From Rhodospirillaceae bacterium (GTDB taxonomy: Bacteria; Pseudomonadota; Alphaproteobacteria; Rhodospirillales; Casp-alpha2), in NCBI GenBank assembly GCA_002696205.1, contig NZRL01000037.1, positions 1 to 35,565 of the forward strand: a stretch of DNA of 35,565 bases, in the 5' to 3' direction. Position numbers and translations under genes: made by a program. Shown in pieces: positions 1-9,059 of this stretch; within the stretch, counting starts at the first letter, position 1, and each line of letters starts with the position of its first letter. Below the pieces are notes generated by a model. It was not told where the DNA came from, did no database searches, and worked only from the letters and a program-made list of their open reading frames with translations.

Positions 1-688
1 CGCCGTGCATCATCATGGCGCGGTCCTTGGCCAGGCTCTCTTCCTCCCCGGCCTGGGGCGCCAGGGCGCTGAGCTCTCCCACGGCATGGCGGAGGAATTC
101 CTCGTCCCGCCGGGCGGCCTCCAGGTCGTCGGCCGCTGCCTGCCGTGCCGCCGCCGCTTCCTGCCAGGTATTCCAGGCTTTGCGGCAAGCAGTCGAGTCG
201 GCCCCGAGCCCCCCGAAGGCGTCCAGCATGTCGCGGTGGGCGACCGGGTTCATCAGGCTGTGGTTATCGAATTGGCCGTGGATTTCGACCAGCATCTCGC
301 CGATCCGCTTCAACAGGCTGACGCTGACCGGCTCGTCGTTGACGAAGGCGCGGGAACGTCCGTCTGCGCTGAGCGTCCGGCGCAGGATCACGGCGGCCCC
401 GCCCTTCGGCCCTTCGCCCGGATCGAGGGGCGGAATGCCGTGTTCTTCCAATTCGGCCAGGACGGGTGCGCCATCGGCGACCTGAAAACAGGCGGTGACG
501 GAGGCCGGTCCGGCGCCGCTTCGAACCAGCCGTGCCTCGGCCCGCACGCCGAGCGCCAGCCCCAGGGCATCGAGCAAAATGGATTTACCTGCACCCGTCT
601 CGCCGGTCAGGACACAAAGCCCCGGCGCAAGGTCGAGCACGAGGCGGTCGATAAGCACCACGTCCCTGACGGTCAGGTTCGTCAGCAT
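1..688 (-). CDS. recN: DNA repair protein RecN (N-terminal part, cut by window edge)
   Basis: RecN is an SMC-like ATPase that acts in recombinational repair of double-strand breaks. Translating the minus strand from the ATG at 688 gives a protein beginning MLTNLTVRDVVLIDRLVLDL. A Walker A motif GETGAGKS follows at about residues 29-36, and then the RecN-type stretches VEIHGQFDNHSLMNP and LSALAPQ. The frame stays open to base 1, so 229 codons are visible of a family length of about 555; the coiled coil and the Walker B half lie outside. A purine-rich GGAAGG sits about 10 bases before the ATG. The start is 16 bases after the bamD stop, so the two are probably co-transcribed, an order common in alphaproteobacteria. 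Identity is clear from the motifs; only the right-hand end (N-terminus) can be described. Confidence 0.95.
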   Translation of the reverse strand, partial: MLTNLTVRDVVLIDRLVLDLAPGLCVLTGETGAGKSILLDALGLALGVRAEARLVRSGAGPASVTACFQVADGAPVLAELEEHGIPPLDPGEGPKGGAAVILRRTLSADGRSRAFVNDEPVSVSLLKRIGEMLVEIHGQFDNHSLMNPVAHRDMLDAFGGLGADSTACRKAWNTWQEAAAARQAAADDLEAARRDEEFLRHAVGELSALAPQAGEEESLAKDRAMMMHG

Positions 689-704
689 GGGCCTGCCTTC
701 CGCC

Positions 705-1532
705 CTACCAGAACTTCAGGCTGTCGTACCAGGCCTTCTCTTCGACCTCGGGGCGGACATGCTCGCCGGTCAGCATTTCGTAGGAGTCCATGTACCATTC
801 GGAGCCCGGGAAATTATGGCCCAGAACGGAGGCCGTCTTCCGCGCCTCGTCGGTCAGCCCCAGGGCGAGGTACGCCTCGGTCAGGCGATGCAGGGCCTCG
901 GGCACGTGGGTCGTCGTCTGATAGGTGTCGATGACCGTGCGGAACCGATTGATGGCGGCGAGATACTGGTGCTGATTGTGGTAATAGCGCCCGATCTCCA
1001 TCTCCTTGCCGGCCAGGTGGTCGTAGGTCAGTTCGATCTTGAACTTGGCGTCCCGGGCGAACTTGGAATCCGGGAACCGGGTGACCACTTCCTTCAGGCT
1101 CTGCAATGCCAGCGTCGTCATCTGCTGATCGCGGGTGACGTCGGAAATCTGCTCGTAATAGGCCAGGCCCTTCAGATAGTAGGCGTAGCCGACGTCCGGA
1201 TTGGTCGGGTGCAGCTGGATGAAGCGGTCGAGCGCGGAAATCGCTTCCTGATAATTGTTCGACTTGTAATAGCCGTAGGCCGCCATCAACTGCGCCTTGG
1301 TCGCCCAGACCGAATAGGGGTGCTGGCGTTCGACTTCCTCGAAGGTGCGGGCGGAATCGACGAACCGGCGCCCGGTCATCATGTCGACACCCCGGTTGTA
1401 CAGCTCGTCGACCGGTTTTTCGACGTAGGCCGGTTTTTCGTCCTCGAACAAGGAACAAGCCGACAGCGCCGCCGCCGTCACCACGGCAAACAACACAGGG
1501 AAGAGGGATTTGATCCGAACGGGCATCTTCAT
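705..1532 (-). CDS. bamD: Outer membrane assembly lipoprotein BamD (YfiO/ComL family)
   Basis: BamD is the TPR lipoprotein of the BAM complex that inserts beta-barrel proteins into the outer membrane. The 275-residue product starts MKMPVRIKSL, has a hydrophobic signal peptide and a lipobox LSAC with the lipidated cysteine at about residue 26. TPR-like helices follow, with the family motifs DELYNRGVDMM, FEEVERQHPYSVWATKAQLM and HPTNPDVGYAYYLKGLAYY. The frame is open another 25 codons upstream to 1607, but that extension would place the lipobox too far from the N-terminus, so ATG 1532 (or 1526) is preferred. The Shine-Dalgarno is weak. It lies downstream of a terminator after lpxC and has its own promoter candidate, then leads directly into recN. 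Identity is very secure; the exact start less so. Confidence 0.95.
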   Translation of the reverse strand: MKMPVRIKSLFPVLFAVVTAAALSACSLFEDEKPAYVEKPVDELYNRGVDMMTGRRFVDSARTFEEVERQHPYSVWATKAQLMAAYGYYKSNNYQEAISALDRFIQLHPTNPDVGYAYYLKGLAYYEQISDVTRDQQMTTLALQSLKEVVTRFPDSKFARDAKFKIELTYDHLAGKEMEIGRYYHNQHQYLAAINRFRTVIDTYQTTTHVPEALHRLTEAYLALGLTDEARKTASVLGHNFPGSEWYMDSYEMLTGEHVRPEVEEKAWYDSLKFW

Positions 1533-1607
1533 CGGCGGGCGATCTGTTTTTACTGGCCTGTCTTCGCGGCCCCGGTGAAAGGCCCAGACGAGCCGACCGG
1601 GGGGCAA

Positions 1608-1637
1608 AATATATCACGCGGTCGGGCCAATTGAAAA
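1608..1637 (-). promoter_or_regulatory. Candidate sigma70 promoter of bamD-recN
   Basis: On the minus strand a TTTTCA hexamer (1637-1632) and a TATATT hexamer (1613-1608) are separated by 18 bases. They match TTGACA and TATAAT at 4/6 and 5/6 positions. Transcription would start near 1601, about 70 bases before the bamD ATG and downstream of the lpxC terminator. This is a consensus match only. Confidence 0.4.
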
Positions 1638-1730
1638 AGCCCAATCACCCGTTTCCGGGGTGGATTTGGGCCCGTTTCGGATAAATCGCAAGGTTCCCGT
1701 GGAAAACGCCGTCACGCGGGCCCCGGCGCC

Positions 1731-1759
1731 AAACGAAAAGCGGCGCCCGAGAGCGCCGC
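1731..1759 (-). terminator. Intrinsic terminator after lpxC
   Basis: Read on the minus strand, a 7-bp GC stem (GCGGCGC with GCGCCGC, 1759-1753 and 1746-1740, 6-base loop) is followed at once by TTTTCGTTT. It starts 37 bases past the lpxC stop and precedes the bamD promoter candidate, so it probably ends the lpxC transcript. Confidence 0.65.
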
Positions 1760-1795
1760 CATTGTCAGCAAAGACCGATTTTAGTACCGCAGGAC

Positions 1796-2785
1796 CTAGA
1801 CCCGCGCGGCCTCGGCCTTGATACCGCCATCCATGGCGGTCTTCGATTCGTCACCGGTCAGCACGTCGTAGCACCAGGCATCGGGATCGTCGAACAGCTT
1901 GCGCAGAAGCTGATTGTTGATGGCGTGCCCCGCCCGTTCGCCCCGATAGGCGCCGATGATCTGGCTTCCTGCCAGGTAGAGGTCGCCGACCGCATCCAGC
2001 GCCTTGTGGCGGACAAATTCGTCGTCATGGCGCAGGCCGCCGTCGTTCAGAACCGTGTCGCCGTCGATGACGATGGCGTTGTCGAGGGAACCGCCACGGG
2101 CCAGACCCGCCTTTTGCATGGCTTCGACCTCGTGCATGAAGCCGAAGGTCCGGGCATTGGCCAATTCCTTACAGAAGGCGCCGTTGACCACGCCCAGGCG
2201 CAGATGCTGGCGGCGGATCGCCTGGCTTTGGAATTCGATTTCGAAATCGACGGAAAACACGTCGGCCGGCACCAGTTCGGCGCGGCCGTGATCAGTTTCC
2301 ACGGAAATCGGCTTGAGAACCCGGATGACGCGGCGGTCAGCGGCCAGTTCGACCACACCGACCTTGCGGATCATGTCGACGAAGGGCTGCGAGCTGCCGT
2401 CCACGGCCGGAACTTCCGGGCCGTCCAGTTCGATCAGAACGTTGTCGATGCCGCAGCCCGCCAAGGCCGCCATCAGGTGTTCGACGGTACCGACGGACAC
2501 GCCGTCTTCATTCGCCACCGCCGAGCACATGCGCGTGTCGTGAACGCGGTCCCAACGGGCGGCGACGGCGCCGTCTTCGGCAACGTCGGTGCGGTGAAAA
2601 AGAATGCCGTGATCGGCGGGGGCGGGGCGGAGCCTCAAGGTCACCGGCGATCCGGAATGCAGGCCGATCCCGGTCAGTTCGGCAACGTCCTTCAACGTGC
2701 GCTGACAAACCGTTTTCTCGATCTTGCGATCTTGCATCTGCCTATCTTGCATCTGCATGTCCTGACCGGCGGTATTCAAAGCCAT
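1796..2785 (-). CDS. lpxC: UDP-3-O-acyl-N-acetylglucosamine deacetylase LpxC
   Basis: LpxC is the zinc deacetylase of the committed step of lipid A synthesis. The expected residues are all visible: E102-H103 in VEHLMAALAGCGIDN (base and zinc ligand), H260 and D264 in HKALDAVGDL (zinc ligands) and H287 in RAGHAINN (general acid). The protein is 329 residues from the ATG at 2785, about 20 more than usual. The extra N-terminus contains a duplicated MQDR unit (QMQDRQMQDR), and internal ATGs at 2758, 2752 and 2737 could be the true start. The region before 2785 has no strong Shine-Dalgarno. The gene is isolated from ftsZ by a strong terminator and followed by its own terminator, so it is likely a single-gene transcript. 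The C-terminal tail is AEAARV. Function is secure; the start is open. Confidence 0.97.
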   Translation of the reverse strand: MALNTAGQDMQMQDRQMQDRKIEKTVCQRTLKDVAELTGIGLHSGSPVTLRLRPAPADHGILFHRTDVAEDGAVAARWDRVHDTRMCSAVANEDGVSVGTVEHLMAALAGCGIDNVLIELDGPEVPAVDGSSQPFVDMIRKVGVVELAADRRVIRVLKPISVETDHGRAELVPADVFSVDFEIEFQSQAIRRQHLRLGVVNGAFCKELANARTFGFMHEVEAMQKAGLARGGSLDNAIVIDGDTVLNDGGLRHDDEFVRHKALDAVGDLYLAGSQIIGAYRGERAGHAINNQLLRKLFDDPDAWCYDVLTGDESKTAMDGGIKAEAARV

Positions 2786-2810
2786 AAAGTGCCCCGTTTC
2801 GGTGTTTGTT

Positions 2811-2830
2811 CACCGGCATTCTCGCCGGTG
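2811..2830 (-). other. Small inverted repeat in the lpxC leader
   Basis: Arms CACCGGC (2811-2817) and GCCGGTG (2824-2830) pair perfectly around a 6-base loop, 26 bases before the lpxC ATG. There is no T tract on either strand, so it is not a terminator. It could be an mRNA hairpin or an operator; nothing further can be said. Confidence 0.35.
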
Positions 2831-2863
2831 TGTGATCGTGTCCTCGACCGTTCGGCCGTTGGA

Positions 2864-2907
2864 TACGAAAGGATCCCGAGTTCATGCATAAACAGAACCC
2901 GGGATCC
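2864..2907 (-). terminator. Strong intrinsic terminator after ftsZ
   Basis: Arms GGATCCCGGGTTC and GAACTCGGGATCC (minus strand, 2907-2895 and 2883-2871) form a 13-bp stem with a single G-A-type mismatch (right-strand C opposite A when folded) and an 11-base loop. It is followed by TTTCGTA. It starts about 48 bases after the ftsZ stop, so it probably ends the dcw transcript before lpxC. Confidence 0.7.
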
Positions 2908-2955
2908 CCTCAAATCACTATTTGTTTCCGAATGTTACGGCTTTTCGCCGTCCTT

Positions 2956-4884
2956 TCAGTTGGCCTGACGCCGCAGAAACGCGGGGATGTCCAGAAGATC
3001 GTCCTCGCTTTCCGACGCCGGCAGCCGATCGGCCGGATCAACCCCGCCCAGGGACGCCTTCGGCGCCGGCTGAGGCATCGGGGTCGGCGCCTGGGCCGGC
3101 TGTTCCGGCATCGCCTGCACCGGCTCAGGGGCGGCCTGAACGGGAGCCGGAGCCGGGGCCTGTTCGGCCTGCGGCGTCGCCGCACGCGAACGGATCAGGG
3201 CGTCGATGGTGCCCCGGTCGCCGGCTGTCGGCTGCGCGGTCGGCTGAGCAGCCGGCTGCGGAATCGCCTGAGCCGCCGGAGCGGGCATGGAATCGGCGGT
3301 TTCCTCCGGTTTCCGGGCACGCCCGGTGCCGGTCACCCGTTCGAACAAGGACAGGCCGCCGCCTTCCTTCTTGGCCTTGCGCAGAAGGCCGCCGGCCTTG
3401 GGGGCATCTTCTTCAGCCTGCGATCCATTGACCACAGCCGCGACCTTGAACGGATCCGCATCGGCGGCAGGGCCCTCCAGGCCGTCGTCATCTTCGGCAA
3501 CTTCGACGGCGCGCGCCGGGATGAAGGATTCGACGTTACCCGTTCCCGGCATGCCTGCCGGCACACGAGGCTGAAGTTCCGCCGGGGCCGCTTCGGCGGT
3601 ATCTTCGTCGTCACTCATCGCCGCGAAATCGTCTTCGACACTGTCGTCCCCGGTTTCCGGCGCTTCCGCCGAAAGTTCGGTTTCAAGCGTTTCTTCCACC
3701 GATTCGGCGACGGCATCGGCGATTTCGTCGGAAACCTCCTCAGCCGCCTCAGCCGCCGGCGCGTTGTGGATCTTGAACACGGACGGCGCCACGTCTTCGG
3801 CGACTTCCTTGATCGTATCCTTGGCTTCTTCCTCGGGCCGCGGCACACGGACCGGCTCGATGCGCTGGGCCTGGTTCAGGATATGCATGTGCGACGGCTG
3901 TTCGCCTTCGGCGACTTCCAGACCCGTCGCCACGACCGACACCCGCATGGAGCCTTCCATGGTCTGATCGAAGGCCGAGCCGATGATGATATAGGCGTCT
4001 TCGTCGACTTCGGCGCGGACCCGGTTGGCGGCCTCGTCGACCTCGAACAAGGTGATGTCGTCACCGCCGGTGATGTTGATCAGCACGCCCTTGGCGCCCC
4101 GCATGGACGCATCGTCCAACAGCGGATTGGAAATCGCCGCTTCGGCCGCATCGAGGGCCCGGCGTTCGCCGGCCGCCTCGCCCGTGCCCATCATGGCCCG
4201 GCCCATGCTCTGCATGACCGACTGCACGTCGGCGAAGTCCAGGTTGATCAAGCCCGGCATCACCATCAGGTCGGTGATCGAACGGACGCCGGAGTAGAGA
4301 ACGTCGTCCGCCATCTTGAAGGCGTCGGCGAAGGTCGTCTTTTCGTTGGCGACGCGGAACAGGTTCTGGTTGGGGATGATGATCAGGGTATCGACGTAGC
4401 CCGCCAGTTCGTCCAGGCCCTGTTCGGCCAGACGCATGCGGTGCGATCCTTCGAATTGGAAGGGCTTGGTCACCACGCCGACGGTCAGGATGCCGTGTTC
4501 CCGGGCCGCCTTGGCGATGACCGGCGCGGCACCTGTGCCCGTGCCGCCGCCCATACCGGCGGCGATGAAGACCATGTTGGACTGGCCCAGTTCGTCGAGG
4601 ATTTCACCGATCGATTCCTCGGCCGCCGCGCGCCCGACTTCGGGCTTGGAGCCGGCACCCAGACCCCGGGTGACCCCGGTGCCCAATTGGATGCGGCGCT
4701 CGGCCTTGGAACCCTTTATGGCCTGGGCGTCCGTATTGGCGACGATGAAATCGCAGCCTTCCAGGTTCGCCGCGATCATGTTGCCCACGGCGTTGCCGCC
4801 GGCGCCGCCCACGCCGATGACGCTGATCCGGGGCTTTAGCTCCGGAGCTTCGTTGTCTTCCGGTACGGTAATGTTGATGCTCAT
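2956..4884 (-). CDS. ftsZ: Cell division GTPase FtsZ
   Basis: FtsZ is the tubulin-like GTPase that polymerises at midcell to form the Z ring. The ATG at 4884 is chosen because GGAGG lies 7 bases before it; an in-frame ATG at 4926 lacks that support. The 642-residue product has a GTPase core to about residue 325, with GGAGGN at 26-31, the signature GGGTGTG at 112-118 and the synergy loop NLDFADV at 214-220. Residues from about 326 to 627 are an acidic, then Pro/Ala/Gln-rich linker that includes [11 protein letters not shown], a segment typical of alphaproteobacterial FtsZ linkers. The protein ends in the conserved tail [12 protein letters not shown], the docking peptide for FtsA and other partners. 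E. coli FtsZ is about 383 residues, so the linker is very long. The gene is 112 bases after ftsA and is followed by a terminator. Confidence 0.98.
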   Translation of the reverse strand: MSINITVPEDNEAPELKPRISVIGVGGAGGNAVGNMIAANLEGCDFIVANTDAQAIKGSKAERRIQLGTGVTRGLGAGSKPEVGRAAAEESIGEILDELGQSNMVFIAAGMGGGTGTGAAPVIAKAAREHGILTVGVVTKPFQFEGSHRMRLAEQGLDELAGYVDTLIIIPNQNLFRVANEKTTFADAFKMADDVLYSGVRSITDLMVMPGLINLDFADVQSVMQSMGRAMMGTGEAAGERRALDAAEAAISNPLLDDASMRGAKGVLINITGGDDITLFEVDEAANRVRAEVDEDAYIIIGSAFDQTMEGSMRVSVVATGLEVAEGEQPSHMHILNQAQRIEPVRVPRPEEEAKDTIKEVAEDVAPSVFKIHNAPAAEAAEEVSDEIADAVAESVEETLETELSAEAPETGDDSVEDDFAAMSDDEDTAEAAPAELQPRVPAGMPGTGNVESFIPARAVEVAEDDDGLEGPAADADPFKVAAVVNGSQAEEDAPKAGGLLRKAKKEGGGLSLFERVTGTGRARKPEETADSMPAPAAQAIPQPAAQPTAQPTAGDRGTIDALIRSRAATPQAEQAPAPAPVQAAPEPVQAMPEQPAQAPTPMPQPAPKASLGGVDPADRLPASESEDDLLDIPAFLRRQAN

Positions 4885-4996
4885 GTTACTGCCTCCGATG
4901 ATTACGTGCCGCCTGAAGAATTGCAACGCCGGTGGGACCCGCCGGGGCCGCGTTCAGGGGATTGGTTAAAAGTCGAAAAGTCGGTTTCTCCGCATG

Positions 4997-6277
4997 TCAG
5001 AAGTTCTCCCGCAGCCATTGCCCGAACCGCCCGAAGGCGCCGCTGCGTTCCTTGATCGGCTGAAAATCGCTCCCAGCCACTTCCAAGGGGTTTTCCACCG
5101 CATAACGGATCAACCCGACCGAGGTTGCGAACCCCGGCCCCGAAACCGCTTCAGATAGCCCCTCTACGCCGCGCGGCCGGGCCAGGCGAACCTGGCGGCC
5201 GAGCACGTCTCCGGCGAGTTCAGCCAATCCGGACAGCTGGCTCGCCCCGCCGGTCAGCACAACGCGCTGACCGATAGCCTTGTCGAACCCGCTCGCCGTC
5301 AGGCGATCTCGCACCAATTCCATGATTTCCTCGGCCCGCGGCCGGACAATGCCGACCAGGACCGACCGCGGCACCTGGGTCGCCGCACCTTCCTTGTCTT
5401 CGCCGATCAACGGCACCGCGATCATTTCCGAATCATCCGACGGCGACGGAATGACGCAGCCGAACAGCGCCTTCATGCGCTCGGCGCTTTCCACCGGCGT
5501 CGACAGGCCGCGCGCGATGTCGTTGGTCATATGGCCGCCGCCCAGGGGAATGACGTCCGTATGGACCAATTCGCCGTCGCAGAAGATCGCCAGCGAGGTC
5601 GTACCGCCGCCGATATCGATGCAGGTCGTGCCCAACTGGCGTTCGTCCTCGACCAGACAGGACAGGGCCGAAGCGAAAGGCGTGGCGACCAGAGAGTCGA
5701 TTTCCAAATGGCATCGCCCGATCACCGTCCGCAGGTTGGTCACCGGCCCCGACTGGGCCGAGACCAGATGCAGGTTGGCGCCCAGGCGATTGCCGAACAT
5801 GCCGCGCGGGTCGCGCACGCCGCGGTTGTCGTCGACCGAGTAGCCGACAGGGATGGAATGGATCAGTTCGCGGTCCGCCGGGGTTTCGGCAGCAGCCTGA
5901 TCGGCGGAGAGGACACGATAGAGATCCGCTTCCTCGATCTCGCGGCCGCCGATATCGGTCTCATGGGCAATCAATTTGGATTTCGGTTTGCCGCAGGAAA
6001 GGTTGACCAGAACCTTTTGAATGTTCTCGCCGACCATCGCCTCGGCGGCCTCGACCGTGGCGCGGATGGTCGTCTCGGCGGCGTCCAGATCGATGACGCT
6101 GCCCGATTTCAGGCCATGAGATTTCTGATGACCGATCCCGACGACCCGGGCCGTTACCTCGCCGCCGGCGACGCCGGCGTTCAGGCGGGCGATCAGGCAG
6201 GACACCTTGGACGTTCCCAGGTCCAGGGCGGCGATCAGGCCGCTGCGCGGTTTCGTGTTTCCCAGTGGTTTGTTCAT
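4997..6277 (-). CDS. ftsA: Cell division protein FtsA
   Basis: FtsA is the actin-like ATPase that tethers FtsZ to the inner membrane and signals to the septal synthases. The 426-residue product has the actin-fold motifs phosphate-1 ALDLGTSKVSCLIAR near residue 17, phosphate-2 CIDIGGGTTSLAIF and the adenosine motif VVLTGGASQLSGL. Its last residues FGRFGQWLRENF form the expected amphipathic membrane-targeting helix. The gene begins 54 bases after the ftsQ stop and has no convincing Shine-Dalgarno before ATG 6277, unlike its neighbours. Length and motifs fit the family fully. Confidence 0.98.
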   Translation of the reverse strand: MNKPLGNTKPRSGLIAALDLGTSKVSCLIARLNAGVAGGEVTARVVGIGHQKSHGLKSGSVIDLDAAETTIRATVEAAEAMVGENIQKVLVNLSCGKPKSKLIAHETDIGGREIEEADLYRVLSADQAAAETPADRELIHSIPVGYSVDDNRGVRDPRGMFGNRLGANLHLVSAQSGPVTNLRTVIGRCHLEIDSLVATPFASALSCLVEDERQLGTTCIDIGGGTTSLAIFCDGELVHTDVIPLGGGHMTNDIARGLSTPVESAERMKALFGCVIPSPSDDSEMIAVPLIGEDKEGAATQVPRSVLVGIVRPRAEEIMELVRDRLTASGFDKAIGQRVVLTGGASQLSGLAELAGDVLGRQVRLARPRGVEGLSEAVSGPGFATSVGLIRYAVENPLEVAGSDFQPIKERSGAFGRFGQWLRENF

Positions 6278-6331
6278 TGCCGTGGTCTCGTTCGGTCTTG
6301 GGTTTCGGTCATCTGTTCAACGGTCTCGGTC

Positions 6332-7216
6332 TCAGGTCTCTTGGCCTTTGGGCCGCTTCGGCGGGCGCGGTTTCGCGGCCTTGCGCACGATCAGGCGGTC
6401 CGGCAGGCGCAGATCCAGGACCTCGACATCGCGGGCCAGGACCTTGTGCTGGCGCTCGTATTCGGCAAGCCGCACCCAGGCCCCGGCGGGGTCGTCTTCG
6501 GGCAGTTGCACGTCAATGCCGTTGGCCAGGGTCAGGGTCCAGCGGCGGCCCGAAACGCGAACGGCGGCGCGGACCTTCTGCATCAGGTCCGGCTCGGACT
6601 TGAGGGTTTCCAGCAAGGCCCGGGCGTGTTTCGGCGCGTCCGGGCCGACGACGATGGGAAGGTCGGCGAACCGTTCCAGCCCCTTGTTGAGGATCACCAC
6701 TCCGGTTTCGTCGATCAGGTGGAAATCGCCCTGGTTCTGCCAAAGGGCGAGCGGACGGCGTTCCTCGATATGCAGCATCACCGTGCCCGGCAGCATGCGT
6801 TCGACCACCGCGCCCTTGACCCAGGGCAGCTTTTCCACCCGCGCCCGCGCGGCCTCGGGATCGAAGCCGAACATGGGAGCACCCCGCGTCAGGCGCAGGG
6901 CGGCCAGAAGGTCGTCGCGGGTCGTCTGCGACCGGCCGGTCACGTAGATATCGTCGATGCGCAGGCCGGCCTGCGCCGTCTGGCCGATGGCCCACCACTT
7001 GGCGGTCTTGACCGCCGCCGGCACCATGTCGTTCGACCAGACCCACCATCCGCCGACCCCCGTGCCGGTCAACACGGCGGCAAGGCCCGCCGCCATGACG
7101 CCCCGGCTGATCCGGCCGCGCAGCACCCGTTTCCGGGGCGCACCGGTCATGCGTTCGGCGTCCTTTTCGGCCGCGTCGCTGGCTTTGGTTTTCCTCGTCT
7201 TTCCCTTATCGCTCAT
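6332..7216 (-). CDS. ftsQ: Cell division protein FtsQ
   Basis: FtsQ is the bitopic divisome scaffold (FtsQBL complex). The product is 294 residues from ATG 7216. A basic cytoplasmic tail of about 35 residues is followed by one membrane segment, GVMAAGLAAVLTGTGVGGWW. A POTRA domain then runs from RIDDIYVTGR through LPWVKGAVVERMLPGTVMLHIEERRPLALW, and an FtsQ beta domain ends near DVEVLDLRLPDRLIVR. The ATG shares one base with the ddl stop (TGATG), and GGAG lies about 9 bases before it. A GTG at 7225 is a less likely alternative. The C-terminal tail is rich in Lys, Arg and Pro. Confidence 0.95.
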   Translation of the reverse strand: MSDKGKTRKTKASDAAEKDAERMTGAPRKRVLRGRISRGVMAAGLAAVLTGTGVGGWWVWSNDMVPAAVKTAKWWAIGQTAQAGLRIDDIYVTGRSQTTRDDLLAALRLTRGAPMFGFDPEAARARVEKLPWVKGAVVERMLPGTVMLHIEERRPLALWQNQGDFHLIDETGVVILNKGLERFADLPIVVGPDAPKHARALLETLKSEPDLMQKVRAAVRVSGRRWTLTLANGIDVQLPEDDPAGAWVRLAEYERQHKVLARDVEVLDLRLPDRLIVRKAAKPRPPKRPKGQET

Positions 7217-8118
7217 CAATCGCACTCCGCCTGCTCAACCATCCAGACGACCAGGTCCTGGAACGACATGCCTTTATGGGCGGCCTGTTCGGGCACCAGG
7301 GACGTGGGCGTCATGCCCGGTTGAGTATTGATTTCAAGCATGTAGAGGTCTTGGCCGTCGTAGCGCAGATCGGCCCGCGCCACCCCCCGACAGCCCAGCG
7401 CCTTGTAGGCACGTTCCGACAGATCCATCGCCGCGTCGTAGACGTCTTGATCGACCTCGGCCGGGACGACGTGGATCGATCCGCCGTCCGCATACTTCGC
7501 GTCGTAATCGTAGAAACCTCGCGCCGTGGTGATTTCCGTGACCGCCAGGGCCTCGCCGCCCATCACGGAAACAGTCAGTTCGCGGCCCGGGATGTAGCGT
7601 TCGAACATCACCTCTTCGCCGTAGTTCCAGCCCGAGCCTTCGAACGGCGGCTCGTTATCGCCTTCGCGCACGATATGGACGCCGACGCTGGAACCTTCGT
7701 TCATCGGCTTGGCGACATAGGGCCGGGCCATGGGTTCCTGGGCCCGCGCGGCCTCGATGGTCGCGACGACGTGTTCGGCGACGGGGATGCCTTCGGCCTC
7801 GAACAGGCGCTTGGCCATGGGCTTGTCCATGGCGACGGCGGAGGCCAGCAGCCCCGAATGGGTATAGGGAATGCCCAGGATATCCAGCAGCCCCTGGATG
7901 CAGCCGTCTTCGCCGAAGCGGCCGTGCAAAGCGTTCAATACGGCGTCCGGGCGCGGATAAAGCCGCGTGATCAAGGCACCCACGTCGCGCTGCACGTCGA
8001 TGGTGGTGACGTCGTATCCGGCGTCCTGCAGCGCCTTGACGCAGGCCGCTCCGGAAACCAGCGAGACCTCGCGTTCGGCGGACCAGCCGCCCATCAGCAC
8101 GGCGACGTTCGTCGTCAT
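7216..8118 (-). CDS. ddl: D-alanine--D-alanine ligase
   Basis: Ddl makes the D-Ala-D-Ala dipeptide that MurF adds to the muropeptide. The 300-residue ATP-grasp enzyme shows E15 in GGWSAEREVSL, HGRFGEDG at 65-72, the serine loop EGSSVGVHIV at 141-150, YDYDAKY near 204-210 and the metal-binding EINTQPGMT near the C-terminus. The reading frame is open 69 codons upstream inside murB, but ATG 8118 is supported by AGGAGGT 7 bases before it and by the ATGA overlap with the murB stop. The chain ends with QDLVVWMVEQAECD. It sits between murB and ftsQ as in many alphaproteobacteria. Confidence 0.97.
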   Translation of the reverse strand: MTTNVAVLMGGWSAEREVSLVSGAACVKALQDAGYDVTTIDVQRDVGALITRLYPRPDAVLNALHGRFGEDGCIQGLLDILGIPYTHSGLLASAVAMDKPMAKRLFEAEGIPVAEHVVATIEAARAQEPMARPYVAKPMNEGSSVGVHIVREGDNEPPFEGSGWNYGEEVMFERYIPGRELTVSVMGGEALAVTEITTARGFYDYDAKYADGGSIHVVPAEVDQDVYDAAMDLSERAYKALGCRGVARADLRYDGQDLYMLEINTQPGMTPTSLVPEQAAHKGMSFQDLVVWMVEQAECD

Positions 8119-9059
8119 GACCGCACCTCCTGAACCCGGGGTTCGCTGGGCAGGCCGATGCGGCGGATTTCCCATTCCAGTTGGACGCCCGTTTCCTCGG
8201 CGACGCGGCGGCGGACTTCCTCGCCCAGACCTTCCAGGTCGGCGGCGGTCGCATTGCCGGTATTGATCAGGAAATTGCAGTGCTGCGGGGAAACCTGCGC
8301 CCCGCCCCGCGTTAGCCCCCGGCATCCGGCTTCATCGATCAGTTCCCAGGCCTTGTGACCTTTCGGATTGGCGAAGGTGGAGCCGCCGGTGCGCGATTTC
8401 ACCGGCTGCGTCTCGCCCCGGGATTTCTGATTCTCAACCATGCGGGCAGCGATGGCGTCGGTGTCGTCGGCCCGGCCCATGAAGGTCGCGTTCGTGAAGA
8501 TCACGTCGTCCGGCTGGCTGCAATGGCGGTAGCTGAAGGCCATGTCGGCCGGGGAGAGGTCCAGCACCTCTCCCCTGCCGGTCACTGCCCGTGCGGCCAC
8601 GAAAATATCGGAAATCTCGGCACCGTAGGCCCCGGCGTTCATGCGCAGCGCACCGCCGACGGAGCCCGGAATGCCGATCAGGAATTCGAACCCGGCCAAG
8701 CCCGCGTCGCGCGCGGCGCGGGAAACGTTGACATCCATGGCCCCGGCGCCGGCGGTGACCGCCGAGCCCTCGACCGCGATGTCGGCGAAGGCCTTGCCCA
8801 GACGGATGACCACCCCGGCGATGCCGCCGTCGCGAACCAAAAGGTTCGAGGCGACGCCGATCACCGTGACCGGCACGTCGTCGGGCAGACCCCGCATGAA
8901 GGCCGCCAGATCGTCGGCATCCGCCGGCTCGTACAGAACTTCCGCCGGGCCGCCGACCCGGAACCAGGAGAAACCGGCCATGGACGCGTTGGCCGTCAGA
9001 CGGCCGCGCACCGGCGGCAGTCGGGTCAGCAGCGAGGTATCGCAGAACGCCGTCATCAT
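8115..9059 (-). CDS. murB: UDP-N-acetylenolpyruvoylglucosamine reductase MurB
   Basis: MurB is the FAD enzyme that reduces enolpyruvyl-UDP-GlcNAc to UDP-MurNAc with NADPH. The 314-residue product has the FAD-binding stretches [10 protein letters not shown] and [15 protein letters not shown], then [18 protein letters not shown] and the catalytic serine segment TGGSTFANP. The GSTFANP form and the overall length indicate the type II subfamily (as in S. aureus), not the E. coli type I. GGAGG lies 7 bases before ATG 9059, inside murC; ATG 9056 is the next codon. It overlaps murC by ATGA and ddl by ATGA. Confidence 0.96.
   Translation of the reverse strand: MMTAFCDTSLLTRLPPVRGRLTANASMAGFSWFRVGGPAEVLYEPADADDLAAFMRGLPDDVPVTVIGVASNLLVRDGGIAGVVIRLGKAFADIAVEGSAVTAGAGAMDVNVSRAARDAGLAGFEFLIGIPGSVGGALRMNAGAYGAEISDIFVAARAVTGRGEVLDLSPADMAFSYRHCSQPDDVIFTNATFMGRADDTDAIAARMVENQKSRGETQPVKSRTGGSTFANPKGHKAWELIDEAGCRGLTRGGAQVSPQHCNFLINTGNATAADLEGLGEEVRRRVAEETGVQLEWEIRRIGLPSEPRVQEVRS

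Noticed and set aside
2805-2822. LexA-type box (GTTC-N7-GTTC) before lpxC
   Set aside because: The second half reads ATTC, not GTTC, and lpxC is not an expected SOS gene.
7219-8325. Ddl start 69 codons upstream at 8325
   Set aside because: The upstream part lies within murB and reads as low-complexity Arg/Gly/Pro; ATG 8118 has AGGAGGT and the ATGA overlap.
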